A DNA stretch of 64,000 nt from Akkermansia sp. Its GTDB lineage: Bacteria > Verrucomicrobiota > Verrucomicrobiia > Verrucomicrobiales > Akkermansiaceae. The DNA lies in NCBI GenBank assembly GCA_017435505.1, contig JAFSEZ010000033.1:1-64000 (forward strand), in the 5' to 3' direction. Shown piece after piece: positions 44,959 through 53,631 of the stretch (position 1 is the first letter of the stretch; every line of letters starts with the position of its first letter). The notes under the pieces were generated by a model. It made no database searches and was not told the DNA's origin. It worked only from the letters and a program-made list of their open reading frames with translations. A program made the translations under genes and the position numbers.

Positions 44959-46764
44959 TTAATCCCAGCGGGAACGGCGTACCCCTATGTAGGTAAGCAC
45001 CAAACCAACAAACACGTGCATGGCGAGCACAATGTGGCACACATGCGCCGACATAAAGGTTGTTTGCACAATGCTTTTAACGGCCTTAATCACATCCGGC
45101 AGCAAGCCGCCTTCAATACTACCGCTCCATGCCCAATATGCAGAAATAAAGGGACGCACGCAAGTGGCAATCGTATCAGGCAGCGCCAAAACAGCTCCCG
45201 AAAGCGGAAGTTGGAAACCCACCAGATATATACTCAGCAACGAGGCTTGGTCTGCCGTTCGGCAATTTGCTGAGATTCCAAGGCAAATGCTGGTCATTGC
45301 GGCATTTGCCAAGATAAGAAAGCCCAAATGGTTGATTGCATCGCCGCGGAAAGGCCAGAAAAATTGCACAAAGGCAAACATCCACAAACTTTGGACCAAA
45401 AGCAAGATGAAAAGGTAAATACTCTTGGATGCAAGGTAAGCGCCCTCACCTAGTCCGGCAAAACGCTCTTTTTCCATGATAAGGCGTTCACCGGCAATTT
45501 CGCGGGCTGCATTGTTGGCACCCATCAGACCAAGGAGAATCACCTCGAACATGATAATGCCGGAAACCGCCGAGCCTACTTGAGCCCGGACCTCAGCCTG
45601 AGCCTGCTGAGCCTGTATTTCCATGGCGATATCGTTGCTCTGCGTATCCGCCAAAATCAACAACTGCTCCTGTCCCTTGCTGGAAAAAAGAGCTACCATG
45701 ATGGGGAAGATGATAATCATGGCAAGTTGCAATATCAGCTGAGTGCGATCACGCAGCAATAATGTAAAGCGGCGGCGCAACAATGTGCCCAACTGAGAGA
45801 AGAATCCCGGAGTCTCGGCTGATTCCGCTTCCGCATTTTCGGGAGAAGCCATATCCTCACCATTGCGGAGAATACGTATTTTTTGTTCTGTCTCCATGCG
45901 CTGATAGTAATCTCCACCATGTTTCTGCCAGCTCTGAGCCCATTCACATGGCTCACGCAGAGCCAATCGGGGGTAAACTTCCTCCGGATCATGCACGCCG
46001 AAATAATGTTCCAAGGAAGCAGGAGCCCCATGGTAGGCCAGATGCCCCCGCACTAACACCATGATACTATCGTAATCGCTCAACTGAGAGAGGCTGTGGG
46101 TCACTGATATGACTATTCGCCCCCCTTTCATACTCAAATCGCGCAACAATTGTACAATTTCTTTCTCCGAACGAGGATCCAAGCCGCTTGTCACTTCATC
46201 GCACAGTAAAATACGAGGATTCGACACCAACTCCATAGCCAAAGCCAAGCGACGTTTCTGCCCACCGGAAAGCAGTTTCACCCGGCGATCAGCAATCTCA
46301 TCCAGCCCCGTTTCTTGCAACACACGCTCCACAATCTCATCCAATTCTTCATCGGCAGCTTTCACCCGCATTTTTGCCGCATTCTCCACGCATTCATCGA
46401 CACACAGTTCATCATGCGCAATGCTGAATTGCGGTACATAGCCGATTTCGGATGGTTCAAAATCGCCTTCTTCCATCAAATCCACACCATCCCACACGAA
46501 AGTACCATCTGTTGCTTCTGCAATACCGGCTATTGTCTTAAGCAGGGTTGTCTTGCCACAACCGGATGGGCCGACAATGGCCATAAAATGCCCTTTGGGG
46601 ACACAAAAACTCACCCCTGAGAGCAAGGCTATCGTCTCCTCTCCATCATCCACCTCCAAGGTAATATTTCGTGCTTCCAGCATATACTCGTACGCGCGAT
46701 ACATAGTAGCAAATAGCCCCCCATCCCGCAAGCGGAAAATCAAGGAGTGTGATTTTTCATGCAT
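44959..46764 (-). CDS. ABCG-type ABC transporter (fused ATPase-membrane half-transporter)
   Basis: About 601 aa. The N-terminal ATPase has Walker A GPSGCGKTTLLK, signature LLSGGQKRRLALAMELV, Walker B ILLCDEVTSGLDP and the H-loop VTHSL. After a linker come six spans of the ABC2 type. This order (NBD then TMD) is that of the ABCG/White family, which exports lipids or hydrophobic compounds and works as a dimer. The start is uncertain: the ATG at 46764 is used, but those at 46704 and 46683 are possible. Substrate unknown; it heads the operon that runs down to gluQ. Confidence 0.82.
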   Translation of the reverse strand: MHEKSHSLIFRLRDGGLFATMYRAYEYMLEARNITLEVDDGEETIALLSGVSFCVPKGHFMAIVGPSGCGKTTLLKTIAGIAEATDGTFVWDGVDLMEEGDFEPSEIGYVPQFSIAHDELCVDECVENAAKMRVKAADEELDEIVERVLQETGLDEIADRRVKLLSGGQKRRLALAMELVSNPRILLCDEVTSGLDPRSEKEIVQLLRDLSMKGGRIVISVTHSLSQLSDYDSIMVLVRGHLAYHGAPASLEHYFGVHDPEEVYPRLALREPCEWAQSWQKHGGDYYQRMETEQKIRILRNGEDMASPENAEAESAETPGFFSQLGTLLRRRFTLLLRDRTQLILQLAMIIIFPIMVALFSSKGQEQLLILADTQSNDIAMEIQAQQAQAEVRAQVGSAVSGIIMFEVILLGLMGANNAAREIAGERLIMEKERFAGLGEGAYLASKSIYLFILLLVQSLWMFAFVQFFWPFRGDAINHLGFLILANAAMTSICLGISANCRTADQASLLSIYLVGFQLPLSGAVLALPDTIATCVRPFISAYWAWSGSIEGGLLPDVIKAVKSIVQTTFMSAHVCHIVLAMHVFVGLVLTYIGVRRSRWD

Positions 46765-46778
46765 GCAAAGCTCTACTC

Positions 46779-46808
46779 TTGCGTGAGGCTGGGTGTGTGT
46801 GATAAAGT
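46779..46808 (+). promoter_or_regulatory. aroD promoter (leaderless type)
   Basis: TTGCGT (46779-46784), 18-bp spacer ending TGTGA, TAAAGT (46803-46808); 7 bp to the ATG at 46816. Confidence 0.6.
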
Positions 46809-46815
46809 ATGCGCC

Positions 46816-47523
46816 ATGAAACGCACTCAGCAACAGGATTTGTACCCATCTCTTGTGGTGGGCTCTGTTTCCGGATGGGAAGCCTGGAAGCAGGTCATCT
46901 CGGCAGAAAGCCCCCACCTTTTGTGCGATGTTCTGGAATTGAGGGTAGACACCCTGCCGCAAGACGTTTCACCCGCAGAGATACTTGCGCTACCTTGCCC
47001 CCTGCCCGTCTTGGTAACGGTGCGGCATCAGGATGAAGGCGGCGCACGGGAAATGCAAGAAGAAGAACGCCAATATCTTGCCAAATCCTTGCTTCCCATG
47101 GCCGATGCCATCGACTGGGAAATCGCCCACATGGAGACAGCTCAGGGCTTGCTGAAACAGGCGCACCAACAGGGTGTAATTGTGGTGGCTTCGGCACATG
47201 ATTTTGAAAAAACACCAAGCGTGGAATCATTATGCGCCTTGGCAGACAAAGCTATTGCCCTGGGGGCAGACGTAGTGAAGTTTGCTTTCCGAGTACACAG
47301 CATGGAAGACGTGATGGTGGGTGTTTCTCTGCTGCAAAAATACACGCATCCCATGGCTGTCATGGGCATGGGACCATTGGGTGCCACAAGTCGCCTCATC
47401 TACAATCAATATGGATCTGTGCTGACGTATGGTTATTTGGGCAGCACCCCTACAGCACCCGGTCAATGGTCTGCGGCCCTTTGCAAAGAAGCGCTTGCAA
47501 AGCTTCTGCCAGCAGAGCGTTGA
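46816..47523 (+). CDS. aroD: 3-dehydroquinate dehydratase, type I
   Basis: Third step of the shikimate pathway. 235 aa TIM barrel with LELRVDTL, VLVTVRHQDEGG, the catalytic His in VASAHDF, the Schiff-base Lys in GADVVKFAF and a closing GPLGATSRL. The start at 46816 is fixed by the promoter. It meets the MidA-like gene stop-to-stop with no spacing. Confidence 0.92.
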   Translation: MKRTQQQDLYPSLVVGSVSGWEAWKQVISAESPHLLCDVLELRVDTLPQDVSPAEILALPCPLPVLVTVRHQDEGGAREMQEEERQYLAKSLLPMADAIDWEIAHMETAQGLLKQAHQQGVIVVASAHDFEKTPSVESLCALADKAIALGADVVKFAFRVHSMEDVMVGVSLLQKYTHPMAVMGMGPLGATSRLIYNQYGSVLTYGYLGSTPTAPGQWSAALCKEALAKLLPAER

Positions 47524-48522
47524 TTATTGCTCAAAACGGTGCTGCAATAGCACATTGAAATGATCTCCGGCTCCCGGTACTGCAATGAGGTGCGCATCTG
47601 CCTCATTACCGGGGATGGCGTAATCTTTCAGGTAATCACGCTGGCTCATGTATTGCACCACGTCGCCGCTACAACGAGCTGCCAGTTCTTGCAAATCCGT
47701 AAAGTTGACATCTGCTGTGATATCGCAGCGCCCCGCAAGTGGCGGCAGCTCATCAGCATTCAGTACGCAATGCGCCTTATAGCCGCGCAATGTGCCCGCG
47801 GGGCGGCGGTGATAAAGCGTTTCATTCAATTCACCGTAATCAATCGTCACCAAAGTTCCTCTTTTCCAATAAGGTTGCCACTCGGCATACCATTTGTGGT
47901 AGCTTTCATGAACTTCGACCACTTGACCCTCCTGTGCCCACCGCTCAAAAACCGAGGATGCAGGTAAGGGCTGCCTCCACGCCTGGCGAATGATGCGACC
48001 CTGCTCCACAGCAAGCCCCAGTTCCAACCATTCACCGCCTTGGTACACAAACTGGCGGGCGGGAAAAGCATCCGGCAATTCATTGGAGAAGATGAAAGCA
48101 CTGCCCCCGGCGTGTTTGAGCGCCGACACAACATCTGCATACACCCGCACAAAATTTCCCCCCACCATGCCCTGCAAATTACGCAAGGACGCTGAGCGGT
48201 CAACCATGAGATAACGCGCCCGCAATCGACCGAAAAAACCGAGTTCACGGGCTATTCCCATGGATAAATCGCCATTGCCGCCACCAATCTCAATGAAAGG
48301 CAAACGGCGACCGCAAGCGGCGCAGGCTTGTTTCCACTGGGCCACCAAGCGGCGTGCAAGTAAATCGCTGAGGGTTGCCGTTGTGGAAAAGTCTCCACGA
48401 TAGCCAATCCCGGATATATTGCTGCTGTAATACCCGGAATCAGGGTCATAAAGCGCGATTTCCATGAATTTTTCCATGGAAAGCCAATTCCCGTTGGCGA
48501 GAATGTGGGGCGCTATATTCAT
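47524..48522 (-). CDS. MidA/NDUFAF7-like SAM-dependent methyltransferase
   Basis: 332 aa of the COG1565 family. The N-terminal box FMEIALYDPDSGYYSS and GDFSTTATLSDLLA are diagnostic, followed by the SAM loop FIEIGGGNGDLSMGIA and the FSNELPDAFPARQF block. In mitochondria the relative NDUFAF7 methylates an arginine of complex I; the bacterial substrate is not known. It follows nadA by 17 bp. Confidence 0.85.
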   Translation of the reverse strand: MNIAPHILANGNWLSMEKFMEIALYDPDSGYYSSNISGIGYRGDFSTTATLSDLLARRLVAQWKQACAACGRRLPFIEIGGGNGDLSMGIARELGFFGRLRARYLMVDRSASLRNLQGMVGGNFVRVYADVVSALKHAGGSAFIFSNELPDAFPARQFVYQGGEWLELGLAVEQGRIIRQAWRQPLPASSVFERWAQEGQVVEVHESYHKWYAEWQPYWKRGTLVTIDYGELNETLYHRRPAGTLRGYKAHCVLNADELPPLAGRCDITADVNFTDLQELAARCSGDVVQYMSQRDYLKDYAIPGNEADAHLIAVPGAGDHFNVLLQHRFEQ

Positions 48523-48539
48523 GCTGCAAGCGTTGGACT

Positions 48540-49472
48540 TCAGCGGGAAAGCTCAAGCATACGCTCCAAGGGAACAGCAGCGCGTAGACGCAATGCTTCC
48601 GGCACTTTCACCTCAGGACTCATATCGCGCAGACAATTACGCAGCTTCTCCATTGTATTGAGCTTCATGTACTCACACTCCGCGCAAGAGCATTTGTCTG
48701 CTGCCACCGGGATAAACTCTTTTCCCGGCACCAGTTTGCGCAAGCGATGCAGGATGCCACTTTCCGTCACGATAATGAACTGCCGGGCTTCGCTCTCTCG
48801 GCAATAAGGAATCATCTTCTCCGTGGAGCAAATATGGTCGGCCATCAATCGAATCACCTCTTGGCACTCAGGGTGGCACACCACCTTGGCATCCGGGTAT
48901 TGTTCTTTGAGTGTAAGTACTTGGTCGCGAGTGAAACGCTGGTGTACATGGCAGGCGCCGTTCCACATGGTCATCTCGCGACCGGTGCGCTGCGCCGTCC
49001 ACGCACCCAAGTTTTGGTCGGGCACAAAGAGGATGGGGCGGTCTGTGGGAGCGGTCTCTATGATACGCTGGGCATTGCCGCTCGTCACAATAACATCGGC
49101 CAAAGCCTTCACACCAATTGAGCAATTTACATAGGCCACCACATAATAATTCTTCTCCTTGTTGGCTTCAAGATAAGCCGCCAGCTCCTCTGCCGGGCAA
49201 GAAGCCTCCAGCGAGCAAGCTGCATCCATATCCGGCAGGAGCACCGTACGTGTGGGGTTCAGGATACAAGCTGTTTCAGCCATGAAATGCACACCGCAGA
49301 ACACAATCACATCGCACTGTGTTTCTTGGGCATATCGCGCAAGAGCAAGCGAATCACCCACAAAATCAGCTATATCCTGAATCTCGGGGCGTTGGTAGCT
49401 GTGAGCCAAAATCACGGCATTGCGTTCTTGCTTCAAACGCAAAATCTCTGTCTTCAAATCAGTTGCTGCCAT
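48540..49472 (-). CDS. nadA: Quinolinate synthase A
   Basis: Condenses iminoaspartate with dihydroxyacetone phosphate in de novo NAD synthesis, using a 4Fe-4S cluster. 310 aa. Cluster cysteines are in VNCSIGVKA, MWNGACHVHQRF and the CSCAECEYMKLNT block; LAHSYQRPEIQDIADFVGDSL near the start is the substrate region. nadB and nadC are not in the window. It depends on iron-sulfur assembly such as the suf genes at 52.9 kb. Confidence 0.95.
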   Translation of the reverse strand: MAATDLKTEILRLKQERNAVILAHSYQRPEIQDIADFVGDSLALARYAQETQCDVIVFCGVHFMAETACILNPTRTVLLPDMDAACSLEASCPAEELAAYLEANKEKNYYVVAYVNCSIGVKALADVIVTSGNAQRIIETAPTDRPILFVPDQNLGAWTAQRTGREMTMWNGACHVHQRFTRDQVLTLKEQYPDAKVVCHPECQEVIRLMADHICSTEKMIPYCRESEARQFIIVTESGILHRLRKLVPGKEFIPVAADKCSCAECEYMKLNTMEKLRNCLRDMSPEVKVPEALRLRAAVPLERMLELSR

Positions 49473-49489
49473 ATTGAAAAGAGTGGATG

Positions 49490-50536
49490 TTACAAGGGCA
49501 AATCACCAAGCGGAGCCTGCCATGGGTCTTCTTCTGCCTGTTGGGGTGCAGGTTCATCTCCTGCATCATTAGTTGTCGTGCGGTTAGCATCAGTATCTAC
49601 TATCGGCGCACCCGCTTCTCCTTCGTAATCTTTTTCTTCCGGCCGAGGCTTTTGTTCGGATTCAGGCTGGGGCGCACGCTTTGCTGCGCGCTGACGAGCA
49701 GCTGCGGCATCCATCGGAGAAACCTCAAAGTCCGACATATCAATCAAGTTCTCCTTGTCAAATGCGTAGCGAGCCAGCGTAGGCAAGGATTCTTTTACAA
49801 GTTGATTGAGGGGGAAACGCACCTGCCCCTCCGGCGAACGAAGGGTAATGAGTTTACCCTCCATGCGGTAGATGACTGCATCTCGATACGCTTTGCCGGA
49901 AGTCGTGGTCACGTTGCCCACCGACATACCGGGAAGCAAGCTGCGAGCCACGCTGCGAGCTTCTTTATCCGCTTGGCGAATCTCATGCTGCAAAGCCAAG
50001 ACTCGGTTGTGTTCCTCGGTGATATCTTCTTCCTTATCGGCAATTTGGCGAGAGAATTCACCCAGCTGGCGTTCCAAGCGAGCCAAAAGTTTGCGCATGT
50101 GGATTTGCTCATCAGCATGGTATGCCTGTGCTTGCAGAGCCTCGCGCTGTTTGCAGAGCTCCAGATTTTCGCGCATGGTAAGCTCCATGATGGAAGGCAC
50201 GCGATACTTGTCCAACTCTTGCTTCAGATAGTAGCCACCGCCGCCCAATGTTCCGAGAAGAGTCAAGACCAAGAAAGAATCCAGCAAGAATCCACCCCAG
50301 TTCATCTTTGACTTCGGCTTTTTCTCAGCCTTGTCTTGGGGGGCTTCTTGGGGAGTATTTTCTTTGCTCTCTGCCTTTGTCTCCTGTTTTTCAGCCTTTT
50401 CGTCTATCTTTTTCTCTTCCGGCTTGGAAGAGTCCTCAGGCTTTCCCTCAGCATCAGGCACAAGCGGACGCACCGTCTCAAGCGGAGCCGTATCTTCTTT
50501 CTTTTCCTCTGGCTTCATAACCGGCTGTTCGCTCAT
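49490..50536 (-). CDS. Single-span protein with coiled coil and Verrucomicrobia-type outer domain
   Basis: 348 aa. A highly charged Glu/Lys/Pro cytoplasmic stretch (1-75) is followed by one span (about 81-102), a coiled coil (115-200), then a compact domain: TTSGKAYRDAVIYRMEGKLI and SPEGQVRFPLNQL, closing with LPTLARYAFD. This matches a short domain that recurs in secreted Verrucomicrobiota proteins (G-K-x-Y, then G-x-x-x-x-P-x-x-x-L, then R-Y-x-x-D). The tail is acidic. It overlaps the lipoprotein gene upstream by ATGA and precedes nadA by 17 bp. Role unknown. Confidence 0.7.
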   Translation of the reverse strand: MSEQPVMKPEEKKEDTAPLETVRPLVPDAEGKPEDSSKPEEKKIDEKAEKQETKAESKENTPQEAPQDKAEKKPKSKMNWGGFLLDSFLVLTLLGTLGGGGYYLKQELDKYRVPSIMELTMRENLELCKQREALQAQAYHADEQIHMRKLLARLERQLGEFSRQIADKEEDITEEHNRVLALQHEIRQADKEARSVARSLLPGMSVGNVTTTSGKAYRDAVIYRMEGKLITLRSPEGQVRFPLNQLVKESLPTLARYAFDKENLIDMSDFEVSPMDAAAARQRAAKRAPQPESEQKPRPEEKDYEGEAGAPIVDTDANRTTTNDAGDEPAPQQAEEDPWQAPLGDLPL

Positions 50537-50904
50537 GGTCTTATATTCTGGGATGCAATTTCATTCTGAAGTCGGGCGAATGTGTCGCGGAACGTATCTA
50601 AGCGGGATTCCAGCTCAATACGGCGCATCTTCAGCTCTGTTTCTTTTTCTCTCAAAGCTTCCATCTGCTTGTAAGCCGCCACCACCTCGCCATTGCGGCG
50701 GTCTATCTGTTGCTGCAATTCCGGTGTATCCTCTCCGGCTTGGCGAATAAGCGCATGCATGCGAGCAATCTCGCGGCGCAATTCGGCATTGTTGCGCTGC
50801 AAGGAACTCAACCTCTCCATATCAGGCGCTTGCGGCTTGCATGCCACCAGCGACATGAGGGCTACCGCCCCTGCTACCAACCATACTGAAAATCTTGTTT
50901 TCAC
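50533..50904 (-). CDS. Coiled-coil lipoprotein
   Basis: 123 aa if read from the GTG at 50904, which gives a clear lipoprotein signal (KTRFSVWLVAGAVALMSLVAC). The mature part is almost wholly coiled coil (about 28-115), rich in Arg, Glu and Gln. A longer frame starts at 51012 or 50961 (ATG) but places 36 or 19 extra residues before the signal. It is the first gene of a probable operon with the 49490 gene, nadA and the MidA-like gene. Function unknown. Confidence 0.6.
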   Translation of the reverse strand: MKTRFSVWLVAGAVALMSLVACKPQAPDMERLSSLQRNNAELRREIARMHALIRQAGEDTPELQQQIDRRNGEVVAAYKQMEALREKETELKMRRIELESRLDTFRDTFARLQNEIASQNIRP

Positions 50905-51018
50905 GCATCTATATTCGGGTATTACCCCGTTTGCGTCAAGCATCTTTTGTGTCAGGTTCATTGCCTTCGCATCATCTATGACAATGAAACAACCCAACGG
51001 ATGACTACACACAAAACA

Positions 51019-51978
51019 TCACATCTTTAATGTGAATTTCTTTGCAAATCTTGAAAAAAACGTCACAAACACATGAAGCGCCCAAGCGCTCACAATAGTT
51101 AGCACAGTTACAATTAAAGTAGTCTCAATAGGCGAAAGATTCCATCTGGATATCATTAATTTCATTGGCTCATGAATTAAATATAATTCCAGAGAGATCC
51201 CCCCCATAAATGACAAAGATTTCATGAAAAAACCACGCTGTATATATCGAAAAAATCCGCCAAGTAAGACGAGCAGCAAAGGGATAGAAATTGCAAGAAT
51301 AATGAACGGCAGCAAGTGCGCGTATGTTGATATGAGGCGAGGATAGCGGTGAACATAGAGAGCAACAACCAAAGCTACGATTGCCACAATACTATACACC
51401 GAATGTAAAATTTTTTGAACATTGAACTCCATCCTTGCTACATACATACCTAACACAAATACGGGCATACGAGCAATTGTCCAACTGATAGTTGTCTGCC
51501 AACTAAAGCTCAGATCTTTCATGTAAGGCGATATCATAAGCACCCCGACAATCCCGATGCTAATAAAAAACGCCATAACTTTGGTAGGATTCATTCTTTG
51601 TAGCATCTTGTACACAAGCGGTGCTCCCAAATACAAAATCAAAATTGATCGAATAAACCACTGATTTAACCCCAGAACAGCCAACAAGTGGGCTCCCCCC
51701 ATGAGATAAAAAGACCAGCCAACAATAAGAGCAGCTGGAATAATACGAAACAAACGACGGGCGTAAAACATCCATATACTTCCGTCTTTTTTCTTTTCCT
51801 GTGCGAAATACAGCCCAAAACCCGATAAGAATAAAAAACCATCCCCCCCCCATGGACCATACCGCAACACTAAAGGTCTAAATGCCCCCATCATCTCTGT
51901 AGTGTCGTGATACAACATAATGAGAATGATTAATCCCCCCATCATGGGTGCTCGAAATTTTGACAACAATTCATTCAC
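51019..51978 (-). CDS. OafA-type membrane acyltransferase with G-tracts (probable contingency gene)
   Basis: 319 aa with about nine or ten spans, an acyltransferase-3 protein of the type that O-acetylates LPS or other surface sugars. The first span ends in LYHD, giving the catalytic His, and WGGDGFLFLSGFGLYF matches the G-V-D-x-F-F-x-L-S-G-F box. The gene is clearly more AT-rich than its neighbours. On the coding strand it carries G runs of 9 (51851-51843), 7 (51205-51199), 6 (51700-51695) and 6 (51940-51935). The G9 covers codons 43-45, so a one-base slip would truncate the protein. Likely acquired by transfer. Confidence 0.82.
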   Translation of the reverse strand: MNELLSKFRAPMMGGLIILIMLYHDTTEMMGAFRPLVLRYGPWGGDGFLFLSGFGLYFAQEKKKDGSIWMFYARRLFRIIPAALIVGWSFYLMGGAHLLAVLGLNQWFIRSILILYLGAPLVYKMLQRMNPTKVMAFFISIGIVGVLMISPYMKDLSFSWQTTISWTIARMPVFVLGMYVARMEFNVQKILHSVYSIVAIVALVVALYVHRYPRLISTYAHLLPFIILAISIPLLLVLLGGFFRYIQRGFFMKSLSFMGGISLELYLIHEPMKLMISRWNLSPIETTLIVTVLTIVSAWALHVFVTFFSRFAKKFTLKM

Positions 51979-52148
51979 GCCCTCTCATCTTCCCGAAGAT
52001 TGGTCAATTATTGATTTTGTTTCACTTTTTGATTCCTTACTCATTAATCTGATCAATTCTATTTGGAACAAAACTTATAAGCTGAGACAGTCTACAACTC
52101 TGAATTACGCAAGTCAAGTTTGAATGAGCGTGCTAACTTAAATTATGC

Positions 52149-52177
52149 TTGCATTTGCTGCCCCTGCCTGATACTAT
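52149..52177 (+). promoter_or_regulatory. tRNA-Arg promoter
   Basis: TTGCAT (52149-52154), 17-bp spacer ending TGA, TACTAT (52172-52177); the tRNA starts 18 bp later. Confidence 0.65.
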
Positions 52178-52194
52178 GGCGCAGCGCACTTTAT

Positions 52195-52268
52195 GCTCCG
52201 GTAGCTCAGTTGGATAGAGCACGAGCCTTCTAAGCTTGGGGTCCCGCGTTCGAATCGCGGCCGGAGTG
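52195..52268 (+). tRNA. tRNA-Arg (anticodon TCT)
   Basis: A full cloverleaf of 74 nt: acceptor GCTCCGG/CCGGAGT with one G-T pair, D-arm GCTC/GAGC, anticodon stem CGAGC/GCTTG with loop CTTCTAA (anticodon TCT, reading AGA), variable loop of 5, T-arm CCGCG/CGCGG. The discriminator is G and CCA is not encoded. Confidence 0.96.
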
Positions 52269-52279
52269 CTATACTTCAG

Positions 52280-52316
52280 CAGGCTACAGGTGTCCCCCTG
52301 TGGCCTGTTCCTTTTT
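52280..52316 (+). terminator. tRNA-Arg terminator
   Basis: An 11-bp stem (52280-52290/52297-52307, one G-T pair) with a 6-base loop, followed by TTCCTTTTT. Confidence 0.85.
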
Positions 52317-52360
52317 GGCGCTACTTTTTAATAATTTTAAATTACAGACCTGATTTATCC

Positions 52361-52389
52361 TTGAAATGCGGGTCGGAGATAGCTATAAT
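52361..52389 (+). promoter_or_regulatory. Promoter of the fur-like/suf operon
   Basis: TTGAAA (52361-52366), 17-bp spacer, TATAAT (52384-52389); 37 bp to the ATG. No obvious Fur-box palindrome overlaps it. Confidence 0.75.
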
Positions 52390-52426
52390 TCGCGCACGGA
52401 CAACAACTACCCCCTGAAATCCGCGT

Positions 52427-52885
52427 ATGAATAGCACACAAACAAACGAGTCACCCCGCTCCTCGCAGACAGCCAGCGTTGTCCGCCGAGCCGGGCTGCG
52501 CATGACCAAACAACGCCGCGCCGTGGTAGATGCCATTTTGGCCTCCAAAGACCACCCGACAGCGGGTGCCATTTTTGAACGAGCCAAACAATACGAACCG
52601 GGCATTTCACTCGCAACTATATACAACTGTCTGGAGACGATGGCCAAAGCAGGTGTCATCAACCACCTGCATTTCGATAACGGTCCCTCCCGATTCTGCC
52701 CCAATTTTGTACCGCACGTGCACGTACTGGATGACAGCAACAACAAAGTCATCGACGTGCAGTTGAAGGCAGGTTTGTGTCCGGAAGACATTTTTGACCT
52801 GCCGCCCGGGGTCACCGTCACCAGCATGGAAGCATGCCTGCGTGGGTCTATCCCTGAGCAGTACCATTCACACGAACAGCAATGA
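52427..52885 (+). CDS. Fur-family transcriptional regulator heading the suf operon
   Basis: 152 aa. The winged-helix part is typical ([41 protein letters not shown] with the recognition helix). The C-terminal metal/dimer half is unusual: the HHH-x-x-C-x-x-C-G region is replaced by [16 protein letters not shown], and no CXXC zinc site remains, although three scattered cysteines are present. It overlaps sufC by ATGA, so it is made together with the Fe-S assembly proteins and probably controls them in response to iron, oxidant or cluster status. That role is inferred from position. Confidence 0.87.
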   Translation: MNSTQTNESPRSSQTASVVRRAGLRMTKQRRAVVDAILASKDHPTAGAIFERAKQYEPGISLATIYNCLETMAKAGVINHLHFDNGPSRFCPNFVPHVHVLDDSNNKVIDVQLKAGLCPEDIFDLPPGVTVTSMEACLRGSIPEQYHSHEQQ

Positions 52886-53631
52886 GCCTAATCATCAAAA
52901 ATTTGTGCGCCCGTGTCAAGGACGGGGCCGACATCCTCAACGGTATCAACCTGGAGATTCCCTCCGGAGAGGTACATGCCATCATGGGGCCGAACGGCTC
53001 CGGCAAATCAACTCTTTCCAAAGTGCTGTGTGGCCACCCGGATTATGAGGTGACCGGAGGCAGCGTCAGCTTGGATGGTCAGGATTTGCTAGCCATGAGC
53101 GTAGATGAACGCAGTCGAGCCGGTTTATTCTTGGCCTTTCAATACCCGGTGGAAGTACCGGGCGTGACAAACGCAAACTTTATGAGAGCGGCCATGCAAG
53201 CACGCCTGCCCAAGGGGGAGGACGTGGATGCCGTATCGTTCTACAAGGAACTGCGAGGCCGCATGAAACAACTGGGCATGGATACCAAGTTCACGGCTCG
53301 TGCAGTCAACGAGGGCTTCTCCGGCGGCGAAAAGAAGCGCAACGACATTCTGCAAATGATGATGTTGCAGCCCAGCTATGCCATACTGGATGAAACCGAC
53401 AGCGGCTTGGATGTAGACGCGCTGCGTATCGTCTCCGATGGGGTGAACGCCATGCGTGCCCCTTTCCGCAGCTTCTTGGTTATCACCCATTACAAGCGTC
53501 TGTTGGACTACATCCACCCGGATGTAGTGCACATCCTCTCCCAAGGAAAAATTGTGAAGACCGGCGGTTTTGAACTGGTGGATCACATTGAAAATCACGG
53601 ATTTGATTTCTTGAAAACAACGAAGGAGTAA
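52882..53631 (+). CDS. sufC: Fe-S assembly ATPase SufC
   Basis: 249 aa ABC-type ATPase that drives the SufBCD scaffold. Walker [10 protein letters not shown] (36-44), SufC-type signature [15 protein letters not shown], Walker [13 protein letters not shown] and H-loop VITHYKRLL. Stop overlaps the sufB start (TAATG). Confidence 0.96.
   Translation: MSLIIKNLCARVKDGADILNGINLEIPSGEVHAIMGPNGSGKSTLSKVLCGHPDYEVTGGSVSLDGQDLLAMSVDERSRAGLFLAFQYPVEVPGVTNANFMRAAMQARLPKGEDVDAVSFYKELRGRMKQLGMDTKFTARAVNEGFSGGEKKRNDILQMMMLQPSYAILDETDSGLDVDALRIVSDGVNAMRAPFRSFLVITHYKRLLDYIHPDVVHILSQGKIVKTGGFELVDHIENHGFDFLKTTKE

Noticed and set aside
51019..52268. Genomic island ending at tRNA-Arg
   Set aside because: The AT-rich acyltransferase lies on the 5' side of the tRNA, there is no integrase next to it and no direct repeat of the tRNA 3' end was seen; only a single transferred gene can be argued.
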